NCBI GenBank assembly: GCA_026724425.1 | Contig: JAIUCV010000083.1 | Coordinates: forward strand, 3,782,001 to 3,846,000 | DNA: 64,000 bases | From: Erythrophleum ivorense | Lineage: Eukaryota > Streptophyta > Magnoliopsida > Fabales > Fabaceae | Reading direction: 5' to 3' | Shown: positions 22,607 to 33,501 of the stretch, in pieces | How the letters are laid out: the number at the start of each line of letters is the position of its first letter | Numbering within the stretch: position 1 is the stretch's first letter | Notes under the pieces: model-generated | Seen by the model: the letters and a program-made list of their open reading frames with translations, nothing else | Database searches by the model: none | What the model was told of the DNA's origin: nothing | Translations under genes and position numbers: made by a program

Positions 22607-23869
22607 ACGCCCTGATCTCAATCATGGAAGCAAAGGTAATGGGTTTTGAACATATTAAAGATATATACATGAATGACCCAGACTTTCAGGAGATATACAA
22701 AGAAACCAGCAAGGCAGCCTATGGAGCTTTCTATCAACAAGACGGTTTCTTGTTCAAGGACAAGAGGTTGTGTATTCCTCAAGGATCAATGAGAGAGTTA
22801 CTAATCTCAGAGGCACATGGAGGTGGACTCATGGGACACTTTGGCCGAGACAAAACTCTAAGCATCCTCATGGATCATTTCTTCTGGCCACACTTGAGGA
22901 GAGATGTGGAGAGATTCTGCGCCAAATGCATCACTTGTTTAAAGGCTAAGTCTAGATCACATCCTTTTGGTTTATACATGCCTTTACCTATTCCTAACCT
23001 ACCTTGGGTAGATATATCTATGGATTTTGTTTTGGGATTGCCACAGATCGACCACAAGGACTCTATCTTTGTAGTCGTGGACAGGTTCTCCAGATGGCTC
23101 ACTTCATCCCTTGCAACAAGACTAATGACGCAACTCAAACTGCTGACCTGTTCTTCAAGGAGGTTGTGCGCTTACATGGAATCCCAAGAACCATTGTGTC
23201 TGACCGAGACAATAAGTTTCTCAGCCATTTCTGGAAGACTCTATGGAGGAAGTTGGGAACCAAACTCCTTTTCTCCACCACTTGCCATCCCCAGACAGAC
23301 GGTCAAACTGAGGTAGTAAACCGTACACTCTCAACCCTATTGAGAGCAACGGTGGGTAAGAATTTAAGAAAGTGGCTATCATGTTTACCTTACATTGAGT
23401 TTGCTTATAATCATGCTAAACACTCAGCTACTAAGCAATCTCCTTTTGAAGTTGTCTATGGGTTTAATCCCTTAGCTCCTTTAGATCTTACGCCCCTGCC
23501 CCAAGCTGTTTTCAGTGCAGATGGAGAAACCAAATTCGAGTTCATCAAGAAGTTACACCAGCGAGTCAAAGACAATCTGGAGAAGAAGACTGAGAAGTAT
23601 AAGCAACGAGCTGATCAAAGGCCGCAAGGAAATGACATTTGAACCAGGAGAGTGGGTCTGGTTACACATGAGGCCGGAGAGATTTCCAAACCAGAGGAAA
23701 TCCAAGCTCTCTCCAAGAGGAGACGGACCATTTCGTGTGCTGGAGAAAGTCAATGACAATGCCTACAAGATTGAGCTGCCAGGTGAGTTAAACATTTCTC
23801 CCACTTTCAATGTCACTGATCTTTATCCTTTCCATGCAGATGAATCTGTTCTGAGGTCAGAACCTTCTC

Positions 23870-23882
23870 AAGAGGGAGGGAA
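23870..23882 (+). other. Polypurine tract of outer element
   Basis: AAGAGGGAGGGAA directly before the 3' LTR start TGATGAGG; identical to the inner tract and likewise inside coding sequence. Confidence 0.88.
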
Positions 23883-24801
23883 TGATGAGGACATAGATCC
23901 AGATCAGACCGATGTTGAGGAACCGGTCACGATACCAGTCTTGAGGAGATCCCCAAGAACCCGAGCTGGCGTCAAGAGCATAAGGGAAGAGTTCAACCAA
24001 TCCATAGAAGGCTTGATCACCCTCATGGAGCACGAAGAACTCAAGGAGACAATACTCACAACAAGATCTCCCAAGAGACTCCACGGTTGAGCAACGAGCT
24101 CAAGGAGGCTGGCCAAGAAGATACAAAGGTTGAGCAACGAGGAGCTCAAGAGCAACTCAAGATATCGTCAACACCTTTCTTGCCGGTCTTACAAGGAATT
24201 TAAGGAGACGACATTATTCATCATTTCTAAAGCTCCTCCGTGAGCCTAAGGTATGCGTTTCAATATGGGTTATGAATAATGAGCTTCTTGTTTGTTTTGC
24301 AGGATTTTCCCTTAAGTTTTAGTTATTTACTTTTCGTATTTACCTTGCTTGCACGCAAGAGAGAACTTTCCTATTTAAATTTATTGTATTTCCTTTTTGG
24401 CCAAGAAGCCACCCAGCTGCCGAACCATTTATAAGGTTCCTTCTCAGCTATGTATTTTCACGAAATTAATAAAGAAAACCCCTTTTTGCTTGAAGCAAAG
24501 AACCCTAGCCGCCGGCTAAACCCTCTTCTTCTTTGAGTGCGATTCTCTCAGAGGCTGAGTCTTGACTTATCACAAGGCTATCATACCTTGTGTGGCGTCC
24601 TTCGATCCACTGGTTACTCATTCACCACGTCCACCCATTGATCTGTAAAGAGAGCCGTACGGCCAGTTTAACCGATCCCATCTCGTTCATCAAGTCATCT
24701 CATCCCCATTACGTCTGATTCCTCTAGAGAGAGCCGTACGGCCAGCTAGAGATTCACCATCCCGTTCCCTTGCAGAACAAGTGCCCCTTGTGCCTGCATC
24801 A
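23883..24801 (+). repeat. 3' LTR of outer element (919 bp, with balanced indels)
   Basis: Runs from TGATGAGGACATAG to TGCCTGCATCA. Against the outer 5' LTR it has four 1-bp deletions (near 24064, 24371, 24458, 24646) and four 1-bp insertions (near 24200, 24268, 24621, 24668), which cancel so that the length is again 919 bp. It shares the outer-specific C (24721). The poly(A) signal is at 24468-24473 and the palindromic pair is at 24654-24663 and 24733-24742. Confidence 0.95.
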
Positions 24802-24806
24802 GAACC
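24802..24806. repeat. Right target-site duplication (GAACC) of outer element
   Basis: Second copy of GAACC, after which the satellite monomer resumes in phase (TAATGCATG). Confidence 0.97.
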
Positions 24807-26954
24807 TAATGCATGTTTGGCTAAGTATGGGTCCGTCTTGATCATTACATACACTACAAGTATGTTCCTACATTGTGTGGAGGCATAGAGCTACGATTGG
24901 GACTCCTTACTACTTATGTTTCTCTCAGGATGTAGCTTTGATGTTCCACTCAAGGAATGAGAATCATGTCACACATGCTGCTCGTCATAGTCCCGTGGAG
25001 AACCTAATGCAATGTTTGGCTAAGTATGGGTCCGCCTTGATCATTACATACACTACAAGTAATGTTTCTACATTGTGTGGAGGCATAGAGCTACGATTGG
25101 GACTCCTTACTACTTATGTTTCTCTCAGGATGGTAGCTTTGATGTTCCTCTCAAGGAATGGAGAATCATGTCACACATGTTGCTCCTCATAGTCCCGTGG
25201 AGAACCTAATGCATGTTTGGCTAAGTATGGGTCCGTCTTGATCATTACATACACTACAAGTATGTTTCTACATTGTGTGGAGGCATAGAGCTACGATTGG
25301 GACTCCTTACTACTTATGTTTCTCTCAGGATGGTAGCTTTGATGTTCCTCTCAAGGAATTAGAATCATGTCACACATGTTGCTCCTCATAGTCCCGTGGA
25401 GAACCTAATGCGTGTTTGGCTAACTATGGGTCCGCCTTGATCATTACATACACTACAAGTATGTTTCTACATTGTGTGGAGGCATAGAGCTACGATTGGG
25501 ACTCCTTACTACTTATGTTTCTCTGAGGATGGTAGCTTTGATGTTCCTCTCAAGGAATTAGAATCATGTCACACATGTTGCTCCTCATAGTCCCATGGAG
25601 AACCTAATGCATGTTTGGCTAAGTATGGGTCCGTCTTGATCATTACATACACTACAAGTATGTTCCTACATTGTGTGGAGGCATAGAGCTACGATTGGGA
25701 CTCCTTACTACTTATGTTTCTCTCAGGATGGTAGCTTTGATGTTCCTCTCAAGGAATGAGAATCATGTCACACATGTTGCTCCTCATAGTCCCGTGGAGA
25801 ACCTAATGCATGTTTGGCTAAGTATGGGTCCGTCTTGATCATTACATACACTACAAGTATGTTTCTACATTGTGTGGAGGCATAGAGCTACGATTGGGAC
25901 TCCTTACTACTTATGTTTCTCTCAGGATGGTAGCTTTGATGTTCCTCTCAAGGAATGAGAATCATGTCACACATGTTGCTCCTCATAGTCCCGTGGAGAA
26001 CCTAATGCATGTTTGGCTAAGTATGGGTCCGTCTTGATCATTACATACACTACAAGTATGTTCCTACATTGTGTGGAGGCATAGAGCTACGATTGGGACT
26101 CCTTACTACTTATGTTTCTCTCAGGATGGTAGCTTTGATGTTCCTCTCAAGGAATGAGAATCATGTCACACATGCTGCTCGTCATAGTCCCGTGGAGAAC
26201 CTAATGCATGTTTGGCTAAGTATGAGTCCGCCTTGATCATTACATACACTACAAGTATGTTTCTACATTGTGTGGAGGCATAGAGCTACGATTGGGACTC
26301 CTTACGACTTATGTTTCTCTCAGGATGGTAGCTTTGATGTTCCTCTCAAGGAATGAGAATCATGTCACACATGTTGCTCCTCATAGTCCCGTGGAGAACC
26401 TAATGCATGTTTGGCTAAGTATGGGTCCGTCTTGATCATTACATACACTACAAGTATGTTTCTACATTGTGTGGAGGCATAGAGCTACGATTGGGACTCC
26501 TTACTACTTATGTTTCTCTGAGGATGGTAGCTTTGATGTTCCTCTCAAGGAATTAGAATCATGTCACACATGTTGCTCCTCATAGTCCCGTGGAGAACCT
26601 AATGCATGTTTGGCTAAGTATGGGTCCGTCTTGATCATTACATACACTACAAGTATGTTCCTACATTGTGTGGAGGCATAGAGCTACGATTGGGACTCCT
26701 TACTACTTATGTTTCTCTCAGGATGGTAGCTTTGATGTTCCTCTCAAGGAATGAGAATCATGTCACACATGTTGCTCCTCATAGTCCCGTGGAGAACCTA
26801 ATGCATGTTTGGCTAAGTATGGGTCCGTCTTGATCATTACATACACTACAAGTATGTTTCTACATTGTGTGGAGGCATAGAGCTACGATTGGGACTCCTT
26901 ACTACTTATGTTTCTCTCAGGATGGTAGCTTTGATGTTCCTCTCAAGGAATGAG

Positions 26955-29900
26955 AATCATGTCACACATGTTGCTCCTCATAGTCCCGTGGAGAACCTAA
27001 TGCATGTTTGGCTAAGTATGGGTCCGTCTTGATCATTACATACACTACAAGTATGTTTCTACATTGTGTGGAGGCATAGAGCTACGATTGGGACTCCTTA
27101 CTACTTATGTTTCTCTCAGGATGGTAGCTTTGATGTTCCTCTCAAGGAATGAGAATCATGTCACACATGTTGCTCCTCATAGTCCCGTGGAGAACCTAAT
27201 GCATGTTTGGCTAAGTGTGGATCCGTCTTGATCATTACATACAATACAAGTATGTTCCTACATTGTGTGGAGGCATAGAGCTACGATTGGGACTCCTTAC
27301 TACTTATGTTTCTCTCAGGATGGTAGCTTTGATGTTCCTCTCAAGGAATGAGAATCATGTCACACATGTTGCTCCTCATAGTCCCGTGGAGAACCTAATG
27401 CATGTTTGGCTAAGTATGGGTCCGTCTTGATCATTACATACACTACAAGTATGTTTCTACATTGTGTGGAGGCATAGAGCTACGATTGGGACTCCTTACT
27501 ACTTATGTTTCTCTCAGGATGGTAGCTTTGATGTTCCTCTCAAGGAATTAGAATCATGTCACACATGTTGCTCCTCATAGTCCCGTGGGGAACCTAATGC
27601 ATGTTTGGCTAAGTATGGGTCCGCCTTGATCATTACATACACTACAAGTATGTTTCTACATTGTGTGGAGGCATAGAGCTACGATTGGGACTCCTTACTA
27701 CTTATGTTTCTCTCAGGATGGTAGCTTTGGTGTTCTTCTCAAGGAATGAGAATCATGTCACACATGTTGCTCCTCATAGTCCCGTGGAGAACCTAATGCA
27801 TGTTTGGCTAAGTATGAACCCGCCTTGATCATTACATACACTACAAGTATGTTTCTACATTGTGTGGAGGCATAGAGCTACGATTGGGACTCCTTACTAC
27901 TTATGTTTCTCTCAGGATGGTAGCTTTGATGTTCCTCTCAAGGAATGAGAATCATGTCACACATGTTGCTCCTCATAGTCCCGTGGAGAACCTAATGCAT
28001 GTTTGGCTAAGTATGGGTCCGTCTTGATCATTACATACACTACAAGTATGTTCCTACATTGTGTGGAGGCATAGAGCTACGATTGGGACTCCTTACTACT
28101 TATGTTTCTCTCAGGATGGTAGCTTTGATGTTCCTCTCAAGGAATGAGAATCATGTCACACATGCTGCTCGTCATAGTCCCGTGGAGAACCTAATGCATG
28201 TTTGGCTAAGTATGAGTCCGCCTTGATCATTACATACACTACAAGTATGTTTCTACATTGTGTGGAGGCATAGAGCTACGATTGGGACTCCTTACTACTT
28301 ATGTTTCTCTCAGGATGGTAGCTTTGATGTTCCTCTCAAGGAATGAGAATCATGTCACACATGTTGCTCCTCATAGTCCCGTGGAGAACCTAATGCATGT
28401 TTGACTAAGTATGGGTCCGTCTTGATCATTACATACACTACAAGTATGTTTCTACATTGTGTGGAGGCATAGAGCTACGATTGGGACTCCTTACTACTTA
28501 TGTTTCTCTGAGGATGGTAGCTTTGATGTTCCTCTCAAGGAATTAGAATCATGTCACACATGTTGCTCCTCATAGTCCCGTGGAGAACCTAATGCATGTT
28601 TGGCTAAGTATGGGTCCGTCTTGATCATTACATACACTACAAGTATGTTTCTACATTGTGTGGAGGCATAGAGCTACGATTGGGACTCCTTACTACTTAT
28701 GTTTCTCTGAGGATGGTAGCTTTGATGTTCCTCTCAAGGAATTAGAATCATGTCACACATGTTGCTCCTCATAGTCCCGTGGAGAACCTAATGCATGTTT
28801 GGCTAAGTATGGGTCCGTCTTGATCATTACATACACTACAAGTATGTTTCTACATTGTGTGGAGGCATAGAGCTACGATTGGGACTCCTTACTACTTATG
28901 TTTCTCTCAGGATGGTAGCTTTGATGTTCCTCTCAAGGAATGAGAATCATGTCACACATGTTGCTCCTCATAGTCCCGTGGAGAACCTAATGCATGTTTG
29001 GCTAAGTGTGGATCCGTCTTGATCATTACATACAATACAAGTATGTTCCTACATTGTGTGGAGGCATAGAGCTACGATTGGGACTCCTTACTACTTATGT
29101 TTCTCTCAGGATGGTAGCTTTGATGTTCCTCTCAAGGAATGAGAATCATGTCACACATGTTGCTCCTCATAGTCCCGTGGAGAACCTAATGCATGTTTGG
29201 CTAAGTATGGGTCCGTCTTGATCATTACATACACTACAAGTATGTTTCTACATTGTGTGGAGGCATAGAGCTACGATTGGGACTCCTTACTACTTATGTT
29301 TCTCTCAGGATGGTAGCTTTGATGTTCCTCTCAAGGAATTAGAATCATGTCACACATGTTGCTCCTCATAGTCCCGTGGAGAACCTAATGCATGTTTGGC
29401 TAAGTATGGGTCCGCCTTGATCATTACATACACTACAAGTATGTTTCTACATTGTGTGGAGGCATAGAGCTACGATTGGGACTCCTTACTACTTATGTTT
29501 CTCTCAGGATGGTAGCTTTGGTGTTCTTCTCAAGGAATGAGAATCATGTCACACATGTTGCTCCTCATAGTCCCGTGGAGAACCTAATGCATGTTTGGCT
29601 AAGTATGAACCCGCCTTGATCATTACATACACTACAAGTATGTTTCTACATTGTGTGGAGGCATAGAGCTACGATTGGGACTCCTTACTACTTATGTTTC
29701 TCTCAGGATGGTAGCTTTGATGTTCCTCTCAAGGAATGAGAATCATGTCACACATGTTGCTCCTCATAGTCCCGTGGAGAACCTAATGCATGTTTGGCTA
29801 AGTATGGGTCCGTCTTGATCATTACATACACTACAAGTATGTTCCTACATTGTGTGGAGGCATAGAGCTACGATTGGGACTCCTTACTACTTATGTTTCT

Positions 29901-30291
29901 CTCAGGATGGTAGCTTTGATGTTCCTCTCAAGGAATGAGAATCATGTCACACATGCTGCTCGTCATAGTCCCGTGGAGAACCTAATGCATGTTTGGCTAA
30001 GTATGAGTCCGCCTTGATCATTACATACACTACAAGTATGTTTCTACATTGTGTGGAGGCATAGAGCTACGATTGGGACTCCTTACTACTTATGTTTCTC
30101 TCAGGATGGTAGCTTTGATGTTCCTCTCAAGGAATGAGAATCATGTCACACATGTTGCTCCTCATAGTCCCGTGGAGAACCTAATGCATGTTTGGCTAAG
30201 TATGGGTCCGTCTTGATCATTACATACACTACAAGTATGTTTCTACATTGTGTGGAGGCATAGAGCTACGATTGGGACTCCTTACTACTTA
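26955..30291 (+). repeat. Higher-order repeat, 9-monomer offset
   Basis: Positions 26955-28500 match 28746-30291 at an offset of 1,791 bp (9 x 199). Shared rare markers are GTGTGGATCC followed by ATACAATACAAG (27211 and 29002), GGTGTTCTTCTC (about 27729 and 29520), TATGAACCCGCC (27814 and 29605) and TATGAGTCCGCC (28211 and 30002). The match breaks at CTCTGAGG versus CTCTCAGG on the right and GAATTAG versus GAATGAG on the left. One private change, TTTGACTAAG, lies near 28402. Confidence 0.85.
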
Positions 30292-33200
30292 TGTTTCTCT
30301 CAGGATGGTAGCTTTGATGTTCCTCTCAAGGAATGAGAATCATGTCACACATGTTGCTCCTCATAGTCCCGTGGAGAACCTAATGCATGTTTGGCTAAGT
30401 ATGGGTCCGTCTTGATCATTACATACACTACAAGTATGTTTCTACATTGTGTGGAGGCATAGAGCTACGATTGGGACTCCTTACTACTTATGTTTCTCTG
30501 AGGATGGTAGCTTTGATGTTCCTCTCAAGGAATTAGAATCATGTCACACATGTTGCTCCTCATAGTCCCGTGGAGAACCTAATGCGTGTTTGGCTAACTA
30601 TGGGTCCGTCTTGATCATTACATACACTACAAGTATGTTTCTACATTGTGTGGAGGCATAGAGCTACGATTGGGACTCCTTACTACTTATGTTTCTCTGA
30701 GGATGGTAGCTTTGATGTTCCTCTCAAGGAATTAGAATCATGTCACACATGTTGCTCCTCATAGTCCCATGGAGAACCTAATGCATGTTTGGCTAAGTAT
30801 GGGTCCGTCTTGATCATTACATACACTACAAGTATGTTCCTACATTGTGTGGAGGCATAGAGCTACGATTGGGACTCCTTACTACTTATGTTTCTCTCAG
30901 GATGGTAGCTTTGATGTTCCTCTCAAGGAATGAGAATCATGTCACACATGTTGCTCCTCATAGTCCCGTGGAGAACCTAATGCATGTTTGGCTAAGTATG
31001 GGTCCGTCTTGATCATTACATACACTACAAGTATGTTCCTACATTGTGTGGAGGCATAGAGCTACGATTGGGACTCCTTACTACTTATGTTTCTCTCAGG
31101 ATGGTAGCTTTGATGTTCCTCTCAAGGAATTAGAATCATGTCACACATGTTGCTCCTCATAGTCCCATGGAGAACCTAATGCATGTTTGGCTAAGTATGG
31201 GTCCGTCTTGATCATTACATACACTACAAGTATGTTCCTACATTGTGTGGAGGCATAGAGCTACGATTGGGACTCCTTACTACTTATGTTTCTCTCAGGA
31301 TGGTAGCTTTGATGTTCCTCTCAAGGAATGAGAATCATGTCACACATGTTGCTCCTCATAGTCCCGTGGAGAACCTAATGCACGTTTGGCTAAGTATGGG
31401 TCCGTCTTGATCATTACATACACTACAAGTATGTTCCTACATTGTGTGGAGGCATAGAGCTACGATTGGGACTCCTTACTACTTATGTTTCTCTCAGGAT
31501 GGTAGCTTTGATGTTCCTCTCAAGGAATGAGAATCATGTCACACATGTTGCTCCTCATAGTCCCGTGGAGAACCTAATGCACGTTTGGCTAAGTATGGGT
31601 CCGTCTTGATCATTACATACCCTACAAGTATGTTTCTACATTGTGTGGAGGCATAGAGCTACGATTGGGACTCCTTACTACTTATGTTTCTCTCAGGATG
31701 GTAGCTTTGTTGTTCCTCTCAAGGAATGAGAATCATGTCACACATGTTGCTCCTCATAGTCCCGTGGAGAACCTAATGCATGTTTGGCTAAGTATGGGTC
31801 CGTCTTGATCATTACATACACTACAAGTATGTTTCTACATTGTGTGGAGGCATAGAGCTACGATTGGGACTCCTTACTACTTATGTTTCTCTCAGGATGG
31901 TAGCTTTGATGTTCCTCTCAAGGAATGAGAATCATGTCACACATGTTGCTCCTCATAGTCCCGTGGAGAACCTAATGCATGTTTGGCTAAGTATGGGTCC
32001 GTCTTGATCATTACATACACTACAAGTATGTTTCTACATTGTGTGGAGGCATAGAGCTACGATTGGGACTCCTTACTACTTATGTTTCTCTCAGGATGGT
32101 AGCTTTGATGTTCCTCTCAAGGAATGAGAATCATGTCACACATGTTGCTCCTCATAGTCCCGTGGATAACCTAATGCATGTTTGGCTAAGTATGGGTCCG
32201 TCTTGATCATTACATACACTACAAGTATGTTTCTACATTGTGTGGAGGCATAGAGCTACGATTGGGACTCCTTACTACTTATGTTTCTCTCAGGATGGTA
32301 GCTTTGATGTTCCTCTCAAGGAATGAGAATCATGTCACACATGTTGCTCCTCATAGTCCCGTGGAGAACCTAATGCATGTTTGGCTAAGTATGGGTCCGT
32401 CTTGATCATTACATACACTACAAGTATGTTCCTACATTGTGTGGAGGCATAGAGCTACGATTGGGACTCCTTACTACTTATGTTTCTCTCAGGATGGTAG
32501 CTTTGATGTTCCTCTCAAGGAATGAGAATCATGTCACACATGTTGCTCCTCATAGTCCCGTGGAGAACCTAATGCATGTTTGGCTAAGTATGGGTCCGCC
32601 TTGATCATTACATACACTACAAGTATGTTTCTACATTGTGTGGAGGCATAGAGCTACGATTGGGACTCCTTACTACTTATGTTTCTCTCAGGATGGTAGC
32701 TTTGATGTTCCTCTCAAGGAATGAGAATCATGTCACACATGTTGCTCCTCATAGTCCCGTGGAGAACCTAATGCATGTTTGGCTAAGTATGGGTCCGTCT
32801 TGATCATTACATACACTACAAGTATGTTTCTACATTGTGTGGAGGCATAGAGCTACGATTGGGACTCCTTACTACTTATGTTTCTCTCAGGATGGTAGCT
32901 TTGATGTTCCTCTCAAGGAATTAGAATCATGTCACACATGTTGCTCCTCATAGTCCCGTGGAGAACCTAATGCGTGTTTGGCTAACTATGGGTCTGTCTT
33001 GATCATTACATACACTACAAGTATGTTTCTACATTGTGTGGAGGCATAGAGCTACGATTGGGACTCCTTACTACTTATGTTTCTCTGAGGATGGTAGCTT
33101 TGATGTTCCTCTCAAGGAATTAGAATCATGTCACACATGTTGCTCCTCATAGTCCCATGGAGAACCTAATGCATGTTTGGCTAAGTATGGGTCCGTCTTG

Positions 33201-33501
33201 ATCATTACATACACTACAAGTATGTTCCTACATTGTGTGGAGGCATAGAGCTACGATTGGGACTCCTTACTACTTATGTTTCTCTCAGGATGGTAGCTTT
33301 GATGTTCCTCTCAAGGAATGAGAATCATGTCACACATGTTGCTCCTCATAGTCCCGTGGAGAACCTAATGCATGTTTGGCTAAGTATGGGTCCGTCTTGA
33401 TCATTACATACACTACATGTATGTTCCTACATTGTGTGGAGGCATAGAGCTACGATTGGGACTCCTTACTACTTATGTTTCTCTCAGGATGGTAGCTTTG
33501 T

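Larger units (their letters stand above)
22602..24243 (+). pseudogene. Outer gag-pol, 3' part (integrase and C-terminus), frameshifted
   Basis: This is the continuation of the outer polyprotein after the nested element: integrase zinc-binding region, DDE core, GPY/F-like module and the C-terminal tail running into the 3' LTR, with a TGA at 24241. Compared with the intact inner copy it has a 1-bp deletion near 23092 (within the integrase core), a 1-bp insertion near 23617 (before the GPY/F module), a 1-bp deletion near 24064 and an insertion near 24200. It therefore reads in pieces: frame 1 to about 23090, frame 2 to about 23640, then back. There are almost no substitutions, so the frameshifts may be sequence errors. 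Even without them it lacks its own start codon here, because the nested element separates it from gag. Confidence 0.9.
11459..24801 (+). mobile_element. Outer Ty3/gypsy (CRM-like) LTR retrotransposon, split by a nested copy
   Basis: This 13,343-bp insertion is flanked by GAACC duplications. Its own length without the nested element and one GAGAC copy is 6,665 bp. In order it has a 5' LTR (11459-12377), primer-binding site, leader, gag-protease-RT-RNase H (12817-15928), the nested element, integrase and C-terminus (22602-24243), polypurine tract and 3' LTR (23883-24801). Assignment to a CRM-type lineage rests on gag-pol in one frame, integrase and C-terminal sequence resembling remembered plant CRM-like proteins, and pol running into the 3' LTR; no database search was possible. 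It cannot encode a full polyprotein because of the nested insertion. Confidence 0.95.

Noticed and set aside
11439..24155. Antisense frames of 60-126 codons across the two retrotransposons
   Set aside because: They are mirror frames of gag-pol or of the LTR, without their own domains; they occur in the same form in every copy.
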